Origin: an uncultured Collinsella sp.
Lineage (GTDB): Bacteria > Actinomycetota > Coriobacteriia > Coriobacteriales > Coriobacteriaceae
Direction of reading: 5' to 3'
NCBI GenBank assembly: GCA_947001705.1
Contig: CAMQHT010000009.1
Location: 1-62,354 of the forward strand
DNA length: 62,354 bases
Position 1 is the first letter of the stretch; each line of letters opens with the position of its first letter. The notes under the pieces were generated by a model. The model worked only from the letters and a program-made list of their open reading frames with translations. It ran no database searches and was not told where the DNA came from. Below, piece by piece: positions 34,225-42,350 of the stretch. The translations under genes were made by a program, and so were the position numbers.

Positions 34225-35574
34225 ATGGACGACCTTTTTTCTGCTTCGACGCGCGAGCGTTCCTTTCAGAATGCGCCGCTTGCGGTGCGCATGCGCCCCA
34301 ATTCGCTCGACGAGTATGTGGGCCAGCAAAAGGCCGTCGGTAAGGGCTCATGGTTGCGTGCCGCGATCGAGCACGACGTGCTTTCGAGCGTGATTCTGTA
34401 CGGGCCGGCCGGTACGGGTAAGACGACGCTGGCCCACATTATCGCCAACCATACCAAGAGCGAGTTTGTCGAGGTCAGCGCCGTGACGGGCACCGTAAAG
34501 GACTTGCGCCGCGTGATTGACGAGGCCAAGACGCGCCTGAATACGTACGACCGCCGCACCATTCTATTCATCGATGAGATTCACCGCTTCTCTAAGTCGC
34601 AGCAGGATGCCCTGCTGCATGCAGTTGAGAACCGTACCGTCATTATGATTGGCGCTACGACGGAGAATCCGTACTTCGAGGTCAACTCGGCGCTGCTCTC
34701 ACGTGGTCGAGTCGTGGAGCTTGAGCATTTAAAGGATGAGGATATCGCCATGCTTATCGAGCGTGCGCTCGAGGCACCGCAGGGCCTGAACGGCAAATTC
34801 TCGGCCGATGATGATACGGTCAAGACCATTTGCACGCTGGCAGCGGGTGATGCACGCTCGGCCCTGACGACGCTTGAGTTGGCGAGCGAGATTGCCGTCA
34901 CGCGTCCCGATACCGAGGGGACGCCGGCTCCGGCGGCGGGGGAGCGGTATCCCATCACGGTCGACGATGTGAAGATCGCCAATCCGCGCCGTGGGTTTTC
35001 GTATGACAAAAACGGTGACATGCACTACGACATTATCAGTGCGTTCATTAAGTCCATGCGCGGCAGCGACCCCGATGCCACCATCTATTGGCTTGCGCGC
35101 ATGATCGATTCGGGGGAGGACCCTAAGTTTATCGCCCGACGCATCATGATCCATGCTTCCGAAGACGTCGGTAACGCCGATCCGCAGGCCCTGCTTATAG
35201 CGCACGCTGCGTTTAAAACTGCCGAGGTCATTGGGTATCCCGAGTGTCGTATTAATCTGGCTCAGGCTGCACTCTATGTGTGCCTGGCGCCCAAGTCCAA
35301 CGCGTGTGAGGCTTCGATCGATGCGGCGCTTGCCGATATCCATAGCAGTGGCTTGCGTGAGGTGCCGAGTTATCTGCGCGATCGTCATCGTCCGGGCAGC
35401 GACGAATACGGTGTGTATAAGTATCCGCATGACTATCCCGAAGGCTGGGTCGAGCAGCGCTATTTGCCCGAAGGCCTGGAGCGTGGTGCCTTTTGGCAGC
35501 CTGCCGGCCGCGGTTGGGAAGAATGGCGTGTTGAGCAAAGCGAGCGCGACCGTAGCGGCAGGGCGCCAAAGTAA
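34225..35574 (+). CDS. rarA: Replication-associated recombination protein RarA
   Basis: A 449-residue AAA+ ATPase acting at stalled replication forks. The N terminus MDDLF...APLAVRMRPNSLDEYVGQ is the family start, Walker A GPAGTGKTTLAH is near residue 55, Walker B FIDEIHRFSKSQQDALLHAVE is near 105-125, and the C-terminal tetramerisation region includes MRGSDPDATIYWLARMIDSGED. Several in-frame starts precede this one (TTG 34207, ATG 34210, 34219); 34225 fits the family N terminus. A TATACT hexamer at 34180 may be its promoter -10. The C-terminal 40 residues extend past the usual domain. Confidence 0.93.
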   Translation: MDDLFSASTRERSFQNAPLAVRMRPNSLDEYVGQQKAVGKGSWLRAAIEHDVLSSVILYGPAGTGKTTLAHIIANHTKSEFVEVSAVTGTVKDLRRVIDEAKTRLNTYDRRTILFIDEIHRFSKSQQDALLHAVENRTVIMIGATTENPYFEVNSALLSRGRVVELEHLKDEDIAMLIERALEAPQGLNGKFSADDDTVKTICTLAAGDARSALTTLELASEIAVTRPDTEGTPAPAAGERYPITVDDVKIANPRRGFSYDKNGDMHYDIISAFIKSMRGSDPDATIYWLARMIDSGEDPKFIARRIMIHASEDVGNADPQALLIAHAAFKTAEVIGYPECRINLAQAALYVCLAPKSNACEASIDAALADIHSSGLREVPSYLRDRHRPGSDEYGVYKYPHDYPEGWVEQRYLPEGLERGAFWQPAGRGWEEWRVEQSERDRSGRAPK

Positions 35575-35648
35575 GCTTTTGGGAATCTTCCGTCCCCTTT
35601 GGGGTACCATGAACAACGTCTGTATTTCGATTCCTTTGGGAGGCTTGT

Positions 35649-36242
35649 ATGAGTCCCATTCAAATCGCCTTGCTGCTGCTCGCCGTTGCCGGCGTGTGGG
35701 CTATCGTTGAGCTTGCGCTCACCCTGCGCAAAACCCGCACCGTTGTCGACTCGCTCGACAAGACGGTAACCGACCTCAACAATACGATTGCCGAGGCGCA
35801 GCCCGTGGTGGCAAAGCTTGATGGCGCCGTTGACGAGCTTACGCCGGCACTTGCCCAGATGGAGCCGCTCCTCAAGTCGAGCAAGACTGCCGTTGACGCC
35901 CTGACGTCCAACCTCGTTGAGGTTGAGGCGGTCGTTCGCGACATCTCCGAGGTCACGGGCAGTATGGCCGAGGCCAGTAATGCCGTATCGAGCGTGACAG
36001 ATTCTGCGGCCGGCGCCGTGCAGAAGCTCTTCAATAAGGTGAAGGCTCCTGCAGCCGACGCCGATCGTAAGCTAGCCGCTGCCGCCGCCGAGGCCGAGCA
36101 GCCTACCGAGCGCGTTCTGATCGGTGAGGCCGAGGACGAGGCCGCCGATGGTGCGGATGCGGCTCAGAAGCCCGCAGCCAAGCCGGCTCAGTATTACACC
36201 TATACGCCCGCCGAGTCCTCTGAGGAGTCCTGCGATGAATAG
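35649..36242 (+). CDS. DUF948-like membrane-anchored coiled-coil protein
   Basis: A 197-residue protein with one N-terminal transmembrane helix (about residues 5-22), then a long heptad-rich region (about 28-125) with repeated Val/Leu spacing, and an Ala/Glu/Lys-rich tail ending in Tyr and Ser-Glu residues. The layout resembles DUF948 (YtxG) proteins associated with general stress. It overlaps the start of the RsbW-like gene by 8 bases, so it belongs to the sigma factor cluster. A GGGAGG site precedes the ATG. Its molecular function is unknown; an envelope-associated coiled coil is all the sequence supports. Confidence 0.7.
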   Translation: MSPIQIALLLLAVAGVWAIVELALTLRKTRTVVDSLDKTVTDLNNTIAEAQPVVAKLDGAVDELTPALAQMEPLLKSSKTAVDALTSNLVEVEAVVRDISEVTGSMAEASNAVSSVTDSAAGAVQKLFNKVKAPAADADRKLAAAAAEAEQPTERVLIGEAEDEAADGADAAQKPAAKPAQYYTYTPAESSEESCDE

Positions 36243-36612
36243 CGAAGCAACCTGCCCCATCACGCTGACCGTTGCCGGCGACCCGCGTCTCGCTCGCCTT
36301 GTGCGCATGACGGCAGCCAACGTTGGTGCCCTGTGCTCCATGTCTGTCGATCGCATCGAGGACATCCGCATGGCTGCCGAGGAGGCTTTCATCTTTGGGT
36401 GCACCGCGGTCGACTGCGACGACATCACCATCAAATTCGATGTCGATGAGACTCACGTTGGCATGACTATTACCTTTGGAGACCAGGCTACGGTTGATGA
36501 AAACGACCAGGCTGCGGTGTATGCCGAGCTCATCCTCGCGAGCGTGTGCGATTCCTACGAAAAGACTGCGGCGCCCCTGACGCTTTCCCTCGATCTCAAG
36601 GCGGATATCTAA
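36235..36612 (+). CDS. RsbW/SpoIIAB-like anti-sigma protein, degenerate ATP site
   Basis: A 125-residue protein with the overall layout of RsbW/SpoIIAB anti-sigma kinases: an N-terminal strand, the helix VDRIEDIRMAAEEAF aligning with the N-box helix, and a C-terminal sheet (LTLSLDL). However, the Asn expected after the Glu (EAxxNA) is replaced (AEEAFIFGC), and the G1-type DxGxG loop is not present; that region reads FGDQATVDEND. ATP binding and kinase activity are therefore doubtful. It directly precedes the cognate-looking sigma factor with a 1-base gap, supporting a sigma-binding role. Confidence 0.75.
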   Translation: MNSEATCPITLTVAGDPRLARLVRMTAANVGALCSMSVDRIEDIRMAAEEAFIFGCTAVDCDDITIKFDVDETHVGMTITFGDQATVDENDQAAVYAELILASVCDSYEKTAAPLTLSLDLKADI

Positions 36613-36613
36613 T

Positions 36614-37405
36614 ATGACCGAACGTTCCCGGAGCGGCAAGACCGCTTGGGACAAGGAGAAAACCCGCGAGCTGTTTCGTCGCTACAAGGAGACCGATGAT
36701 CCGGACGCCCGCGAGCAGCTCGTCATGTCCCATATGAACCTGGTAAGGTTCCTTGCCAACAAATTTAAGAATCGCGGCGAGCCGCTCGACGACCTGATGC
36801 AGGTTGGCTATTTGGGCCTGCTCAAGGCAATCGACCGCTTTGACCCTGAGCGCGGACTCGAGTTCACCACGTTTGCCACGCCCACCATCTTGGGCGAGAT
36901 CAAGCGTCACTTCCGTGACAAGGGCTGGAGCGTGCGCGTGCCTCGTCGCCTGCAGGAGCTTTCTGCCAAGGTTAACCAGGCTACCGACAAGCTTACCAAC
37001 GAGTTGCAGCGCTCGCCCAAGGTCGAAGAAATCGCTGAGTACCTGGACGTGACCGTCGACGAGGTCCTGGAGGCTATGGAATCGTCTTCGGCCTATACCT
37101 CGGTGCCCATTGAGGCTCCTGGTGCGTCCGATTCCGACGATGCGCCCTCGATTCTCGACCGCTACGCCGACGACGACAACGAGCTCGACTTTACCGATGA
37201 CCGTCTGGTCATTGAAGAGGCCATCCGCGATTTCTCGCCGCGCGAGCGCGAAGTCATCGAGCTGCGCTTTGTAAAGGGCATGACCCAGATCGAGATCGCC
37301 AAGAAGCTGGGCATCTCGCAGGTGCAGGTCTCGCGCTTGTTGCGCCGCACCCTCAAGAAGATTCAGGATAAGATTGACCCCGACGGAGTGATGATTCGTT
37401 CATGA
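36614..37405 (+). CDS. SigB/SigF/SigG-type RNA polymerase sigma factor
   Basis: A 263-residue group 3 sigma-70 factor. Region 2 (about 40-110) includes DDLMQVGYLGLLKAIDRFDP and ATPTILGEIKRHFRDKGW, the latter a hallmark of the SigB/F/G subfamily. Region 3 follows at 115-175 with an acidic linker, and region 4 (about 205-260) contains REREVIELRF and the recognition helix ISQVQVSRLLRR. It likely directs a stress or differentiation regulon. It is encoded just after the RsbW-like gene (classical rsbW-sigB order) and overlaps the AI-2E permease gene by 4 bases. Confidence 0.92.
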   Translation: MTERSRSGKTAWDKEKTRELFRRYKETDDPDAREQLVMSHMNLVRFLANKFKNRGEPLDDLMQVGYLGLLKAIDRFDPERGLEFTTFATPTILGEIKRHFRDKGWSVRVPRRLQELSAKVNQATDKLTNELQRSPKVEEIAEYLDVTVDEVLEAMESSSAYTSVPIEAPGASDSDDAPSILDRYADDDNELDFTDDRLVIEEAIRDFSPREREVIELRFVKGMTQIEIAKKLGISQVQVSRLLRRTLKKIQDKIDPDGVMIRS

Positions 37406-38814
37406 GTGAGCACCCCCAACAAACCGACCGCACGCTGCGCGATACCCGCATTCTGACGCTTCGCATTTGGGCTGTTGTCGGCTGCATTGTCATCGCTGCC
37501 GTCATCTTTAACCTTATGGGCATCCTGGCACCGGTTATCGAGTTTCTCGCTGTTGGTTCCATCATTGCTTTTGTGATGTCCCCGATCACCAACTGGCTCG
37601 AGCATCATGGCGTTGGTCGTGGCATCGGTTCGCTTATCGCGCTTATTGTTGTTGTTGCCGTGCTCGTCGGTGTCGTTTGCATCTTGTCGCCGATTCTTTT
37701 TGGTCAGATCATGGAAGTCCTGAGCCGTCTGCCTGAGCAGCTTCGTGTTGCGGGCGGCGACCTCAACGAGATGGTCTCGCATGTCAAGACGCTCAACAAC
37801 ACGCCGCTCATGGAGTATTTGGACGATAATCTTTCGTCGCTGGTTACCGTGGCATCGAAGTATGTGTCTCAGATCGCTGCCGAGCTTGGCCGCGGTGTGT
37901 TCCCGCTCATCACCAATACGGCCTCGCAGTTGTTCGTGATCTTCCTTGGTCTGGTGCTTGCCTACTGGATGGCCTGCGATTATCCTCGCATGCACCACGA
38001 GATTTGCACCATCATCGGTCAGGAGAAGGAGACTTCGTACCGCTTTATGGTCGCCATCCTTTCTCGCTCTGTCGGCGGCTACATGCGCGGTATGGTCGTG
38101 ACGTCCATCTGCGGTGGTTTCCTCGCCTTTATTGGTTTTATGATTATCGGCCATCCGTATGCGGCGCTCATGGCTATCTTTACCGGCATCATGCATTTGG
38201 TTCCGGTCGTCGGCCCCTGGGTGAGCGCGGCAATCGCCACAGTGCTCGGTTTCATGTTCAGCCCCATGTTGGCGTTGTGGACGCTCATCGTGACGATGGT
38301 CGCGCAAAACGTCACCGATAACGTGATTTCGCCTAAGGTCATGCAGAGCTCGGTGCAGGTGCATCCCATCATGAGCCTCACGGCGCTCGTTATTGGCTCG
38401 GCACTCATGGGCCCCATCGGCATGATTATTGCCATCCCGCTGTGTGCGGCCCTCAAGGGTATCTTCGTGTACTACTTCGAGAATGAGACCGGCCGCCAAC
38501 TTGTGGCCTATGACGGCGCCGTGTTTAAGGGCACGCCGTATCGCGATGCCGATGGCAACCCGGTCGCCGCCTACGACGCGCTTGGGGACGATACGTTCAT
38601 CTATGAGTCCGAGCTCATCGGTAACGAGACTGCGCCCGAGGCTAAAGCTATGCCCAAGCCCGAGCTCGATAATCCTTGGATCAAGTTTTCGGACCTGCAG
38701 CCCGATGCCACGGGCTTCTTCAAGAACCCCTTTGCCAAGGACGATGACTCCAACACGGACGACGATACAAAAACCGGCATCGACGGCTCCATGGACGACT
38801 CGGATTCTAAATAG
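37402..38814 (+). CDS. AI-2E/PerM family permease
   Basis: A 470-residue membrane protein of the AI-2E (UPF0118/PerM) transporter family. About seven or eight hydrophobic segments lie between residues 17 and 345, with a large loop after the third, and typical motifs near the end of the membrane domain (GIMHLVPVVGPWVSA, VSPKVMQSSVQVHPIMSL). About 110 C-terminal residues are hydrophilic, Asp/Lys-rich and probably disordered. Despite the family name, transport of AI-2 is shown only for some members; other PerM proteins handle Na+/H+. Its start is coupled to the sigma gene (ATGA overlap). Confidence 0.88.
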   Translation: MSEHPQQTDRTLRDTRILTLRIWAVVGCIVIAAVIFNLMGILAPVIEFLAVGSIIAFVMSPITNWLEHHGVGRGIGSLIALIVVVAVLVGVVCILSPILFGQIMEVLSRLPEQLRVAGGDLNEMVSHVKTLNNTPLMEYLDDNLSSLVTVASKYVSQIAAELGRGVFPLITNTASQLFVIFLGLVLAYWMACDYPRMHHEICTIIGQEKETSYRFMVAILSRSVGGYMRGMVVTSICGGFLAFIGFMIIGHPYAALMAIFTGIMHLVPVVGPWVSAAIATVLGFMFSPMLALWTLIVTMVAQNVTDNVISPKVMQSSVQVHPIMSLTALVIGSALMGPIGMIIAIPLCAALKGIFVYYFENETGRQLVAYDGAVFKGTPYRDADGNPVAAYDALGDDTFIYESELIGNETAPEAKAMPKPELDNPWIKFSDLQPDATGFFKNPFAKDDDSNTDDDTKTGIDGSMDDSDSK

Positions 38815-38820
38815 GTCCTA

Positions 38821-39060
38821 TTAACGTTTCTTGAAGTTGAAAATGACAAGAAACGCGAGCAAAGCGATTGATAAGGGGCCGGCAACATAGAAAAAGAGAA
38901 TGTCAATTGCGCGTAGAGTGTAATAAGCCTTATCGCCGGACATTACTGCATACAACACGTAGCCAAATGCTGGTTGGTTTGCGTACCAGCAGGTGAAAGC
39001 CAAAAGCGTTAAAAGTGTCGCTAACAGAAGTGCATTGAGGAAAAATCGTTTGCTTTTCAT
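38821..39060 (-). CDS. Small hypothetical membrane protein
   Basis: A 79-residue protein with a basic N-terminal MKSKR, a hydrophobic helix (about 7-27), an aromatic loop, a second helix (about 50-74) and a basic end. A GGAAGGAG site 6-7 bases before the ATG on the - strand and the clean two-helix pattern support a real gene. The codons are less GC-rich than in the neighbours. No family is recognised. It is convergent with the permease gene (6 bases between stops) and sits alone, so it may be a recently acquired or fast-evolving membrane peptide. Confidence 0.7.
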   Translation of the reverse strand: MKSKRFFLNALLLATLLTLLAFTCWYANQPAFGYVLYAVMSGDKAYYTLRAIDILFFYVAGPLSIALLAFLVIFNFKKR

Positions 39061-39152
39061 CGATCGCTCCTTCCGGGTGACTCTTATATGTAATTCTACA
39101 GCAGCCCTTTTTCAAAGGATCGCACAGTACTAAATAACGTGCACTTTCGCTG

Positions 39153-39182
39153 GAGGGTCGCTGTTTGGCGGCCCTCTTTTTT
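39153..39182 (+). terminator. Hairpin with T6 tail upstream of alaS
   Basis: A 9-10 bp stem (39153-39161 with 39168-39176, one G-T pair) with a 6-base loop and six Ts lies 73 bases before alaS. With no gene ending on the + strand just upstream, it may be an attenuator in an alaS leader or a relic. A TAATAT at 39203-39208 follows and could be the real alaS -10. Confidence 0.6.
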
Positions 39183-39254
39183 GCACAGGCGCGGTGGGAT
39201 GGTAATATCGTTACGTTTGAACTGTTTCGATGTGAAACCGAGGAGATTCCCTCT

Positions 39255-41912
39255 ATGAGTGCTGACTACCCGTCAATGACTACGGCCGAGATTCGCTCCA
39301 AGTTCCTCAACTTCTTTGAGGAGCGCGGTCTTAAGCTCTATCCTTCTTCGTCCCTCGTCCCCGACGATCCTTCGCTGCTGCTTGCCAACGCCGGCATGAA
39401 CCAGTTTAAGGAGTACTACCAGGGCAAGAAGACCATGAAGGAGATCGGCGCGATCTCTTGCCAGAAGTGCGTCCGCACCAACGACATCGACTGCATCGGC
39501 GAGGACGGCCGTCACCTGTCCTTCTTTGAGATGCTCGGCGACTTCTCCTTTGGCGGTGTCTCCAAGCAGCAGGCCTGCGCTTGGGCCTTTGAGCTCATCA
39601 CCAAGGAGTTCAATCTTCCGCTCGACCGCCTGTACTTTACCGTCTTTACCGAGGACGACGAGACCCACGACGTGTGGCGCTCTCTGGGCGTTGCCGAGGA
39701 TCACATCTCCCGCCTGGGCGAGGACGACAACTTCTGGGCCGCTGGCCCCACCGGCCCCTGCGGTCCGTGCTCCGAGATTTACTTTGACATGGGCGAGGAG
39801 GTCGGTTGCGGCAGCCCCGACTGCAAGCCTGGCTGCGACTGCGACCGCTTCCTTGAGTTCTGGAACCTCGTGTTTACCCAGTACGACCGCCAGGAGGACG
39901 GCTCCATGCCGGAGCTGCCGCACCGCAACCTCGATACGGGCATGGGTCTGGAGCGCATGGCCGCCATCATGCAGCACAAGACCGCTAACTACGACGGCGA
40001 TTTGATGCAGCACCTCATCAAGCTGGGCGAGAAGATCAGCGGCAAGACCTATGACGCCGACGATTACTCCGGCGCCAGCCGCTCCCTGCGCATCATCGCC
40101 GACCACTCTCGTGCCGTCGACTTTATGATCTCGGACGGCATTCTCCCCGGTAACGAGGGTCGCGAGTACGTCCTTCGCCGCCTGCTCCGCCGTGCCGTGT
40201 TCCACGGTCGCCTGCTGGGCATCGAGGGCGCCTTCCTGACCAAGTTCATTGACGAGGTCAACGCCCAGATGGGCGAGGCCTATCCCGAGCTGCTCAAGAA
40301 CGTCGCGCTCGTCAAGGGTATCGTCGCTTCCGAGGAGGAGCGTTTCTCCACGACGCTCGACAACGGTCGCGTCTACCTGGACGAGGCCCTGGCCGCGCTT
40401 GCCGAGGGTACTGTCCTTCCGGGCGACGTTGCCTTTAAGCTGCACGACACCTTTGGTTTCCCCATCGACCTGACCGTCGAGATCGCCGGCACCGCCGGTC
40501 ACAACGTCGATATGGACGGCTTCACCGCTTGCATGGAGGACCAGAAGGCCCGCGCTCGCGCCAACGCCAAGGGCGATGCTTGGGGCAGCTTCAACGACGT
40601 GTGGGTCGAGCTTTCCGACAAGGTTGCCGCGACCGAGTTCGACGGCTATGACAACGATGTGATCGAGGGTGCCAAGGTTGTCGCCATCGTTCGCAACGGC
40701 GAGTCCGTCGAGTCCGCTGCCGTGGGCGAGGACGTCGAGGTCGTGCTCGACCGCACCCCGTTCTACGCCGAGATGGGTGGCCAGCAGGGCGATGCCGGCG
40801 AGCTTTCCGCCGAGGGCGTTGCGCTGACCGTTTCCGATACCAAGAACCACAACGGCCTGTATGCTCACGTCGCCCAAGTCACCGAGGGTACGCTGACCGT
40901 CGGTACTACCGTGACCGCCGCGCTCGACGCCGAGCGCCGTGGCTTCCTGCGTCGCAACCACACCGCCACGCACCTGCTCGACGCCGCGCTTAAGCAGGTC
41001 CTGGGCGAGCATGTCTCCCAGGCTGGCTCGCTTGTGACGCCCGAGCACCTGCGCTTTGACTTCACGCACTTTGAGGCCCTGTCCTCCGAGCAGCTCAAGG
41101 CTGTTGAGGACCTGGTCAACCAGCAGATCTTTGCATCTAAGCCGGTCGTGACCTGCGTCATGGGCATCGACGAGGCCAAGGCCGCCGGCGCCGTCGCCCT
41201 GTTTGGCGAGAAGTATGGCGACGTCGTCCGCGTCGTTTCCGTGGGCGCCGAGGATCAGCCGTTCTCCCGCGAGCTCTGTGGTGGTACGCATGCTGCCAAC
41301 ACTGCCGAGATCGGCCTGTTCAAGATTATCTCCGAGTCCTCCACGGGCTCGAACGTCCGCCGTATCGAGGCCGTTACCTCTAAGGGCGCCCTCGACTACA
41401 TGGCCGACCGCCTGGCACTCGTTGACGCCGCTGCCGCTGCGCTCAAGTGCCGCGTTGACGAGGTTCCCGCTCGTGTGGAGAACCTGCAGGCCGAGCTGCG
41501 CGAGACGTCTAACAAGCTCAAGAAGGCGCTGACCGGTGGCTCCTCCGACGCTATCTCCAGCGCCATCGAGGGTGCCGTCGAGCTCGACGGCTATAAGCTC
41601 GTCGTCGCTGAGCTCCAGGGCCTTGAGGCTGCTGACCTGCGCAACGTCTGGGATACCGTGCACCAGAAGGTCGCCGGCCCTGTCGCCTGCGTCGTTGCCA
41701 GCGTGACCGAGAAGGGCACGCCTGCGTTGCTCGCTGCTGGCTCCGATGACGCCGTGAAGGCCGGTTTCCACGCCGGTAACGTGATTAAGCAGATTGCGGG
41801 CCTGGTCGACGGTCGCGGTGGCGGCCGTCCCAACATGGCCCAGGCCGGTGGCAAGAATGCCGCCGGTATCGCCGATGCCCTCGCGGCCGCCAAGACCGCG
41901 CTCGGCGCCTAA
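39255..41912 (+). CDS. alaS: Alanyl-tRNA synthetase
   Basis: An 885-residue class II synthetase. The aminoacylation domain (about 1-440) contains NAGMNQFK and RHLSFFEMLGDFSFG (class II motif 2 region). The editing domain carries the zinc site HTATH near 575 and the CGGTH motif near 677, and the C-terminal DHHA1-type domain ends in a Gly-rich GRGGGRPNMAQAGG. The N-terminal insertion around residues 175-200 has an extra Cys cluster (CGSPDCKPGCDCD), which is common in high-GC Gram-positive AlaRS. The ATG at 39255 follows GAGGAG. ruvX begins 10 bases later. Confidence 0.97.
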   Translation: MSADYPSMTTAEIRSKFLNFFEERGLKLYPSSSLVPDDPSLLLANAGMNQFKEYYQGKKTMKEIGAISCQKCVRTNDIDCIGEDGRHLSFFEMLGDFSFGGVSKQQACAWAFELITKEFNLPLDRLYFTVFTEDDETHDVWRSLGVAEDHISRLGEDDNFWAAGPTGPCGPCSEIYFDMGEEVGCGSPDCKPGCDCDRFLEFWNLVFTQYDRQEDGSMPELPHRNLDTGMGLERMAAIMQHKTANYDGDLMQHLIKLGEKISGKTYDADDYSGASRSLRIIADHSRAVDFMISDGILPGNEGREYVLRRLLRRAVFHGRLLGIEGAFLTKFIDEVNAQMGEAYPELLKNVALVKGIVASEEERFSTTLDNGRVYLDEALAALAEGTVLPGDVAFKLHDTFGFPIDLTVEIAGTAGHNVDMDGFTACMEDQKARARANAKGDAWGSFNDVWVELSDKVAATEFDGYDNDVIEGAKVVAIVRNGESVESAAVGEDVEVVLDRTPFYAEMGGQQGDAGELSAEGVALTVSDTKNHNGLYAHVAQVTEGTLTVGTTVTAALDAERRGFLRRNHTATHLLDAALKQVLGEHVSQAGSLVTPEHLRFDFTHFEALSSEQLKAVEDLVNQQIFASKPVVTCVMGIDEAKAAGAVALFGEKYGDVVRVVSVGAEDQPFSRELCGGTHAANTAEIGLFKIISESSTGSNVRRIEAVTSKGALDYMADRLALVDAAAAALKCRVDEVPARVENLQAELRETSNKLKKALTGGSSDAISSAIEGAVELDGYKLVVAELQGLEAADLRNVWDTVHQKVAGPVACVVASVTEKGTPALLAAGSDDAVKAGFHAGNVIKQIAGLVDGRGGGRPNMAQAGGKNAAGIADALAAAKTALGA

Positions 41913-41921
41913 GTAGTCGCT

Positions 41922-42350
41922 GTGGTCGCGCTCGCGCTGGACATAGGGGAGACCAGGATCGGCATCGCCGTCTCGAGCCGTGATGGCAAGATGGCGATGC
42001 CCGTCAAGGTGCTCCCGGCCGCCGAGGTCACTTTTATGGCTAAGACGTTCCGTTACCTGGTCGAGGACTATGAGCCCGACATCCTGGTAAGCGGGCGTCC
42101 CCTGACCATGGCCGGCGAGCCTGGCCCCCAGGCCGAGCGCGTTGCCGCCGTAGCGCAAAAGATCGCCGACGAGCTCGATCTTCCGCTGGAGTTTGAGGAC
42201 GAGCGCCTGTCCTCGCAAGAGGCCAAGCGTATCCTGCGTGAGCAGGGGCTTAACGAAAAGCAGATGAGGGGCAAGATTGACATGATCGCCGCCAGCCTGT
42301 TCTTGCAGACATGGCTCGATCGTAAAAATGAGGAGGTTCAGCATGCCTAG
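41922..42350 (+). CDS. ruvX: Putative pre-16S rRNA nuclease YqgF/RuvX
   Basis: A 142-residue RNase H-fold protein of the YqgF family, implicated in 16S rRNA 5'-end processing and once proposed as a Holliday junction resolvase. The first acidic catalytic site is in ALDIGETRIGIA near residue 5-16, SGRPLTMAG near 58 is conserved, the mid-chain acid is in EFEDERLSSQEA near 90-100, and the last Asp is in KIDMIAASLFLQTWL. alaS-ruvX-mltG is a standard order. The GTG start lacks a strong ribosome site, suggesting coupling to alaS. Its end overlaps mltG by 8 bases. Confidence 0.92.
   Translation: MVALALDIGETRIGIAVSSRDGKMAMPVKVLPAAEVTFMAKTFRYLVEDYEPDILVSGRPLTMAGEPGPQAERVAAVAQKIADELDLPLEFEDERLSSQEAKRILREQGLNEKQMRGKIDMIAASLFLQTWLDRKNEEVQHA

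Noticed and set aside
36614..37405. Possible sporulation sigma factor (SigF/SigG)
   Set aside because: The subfamily motifs do not separate SigB from SigF/G, and no sporulation genes are in the window; a general stress factor is the safer call.
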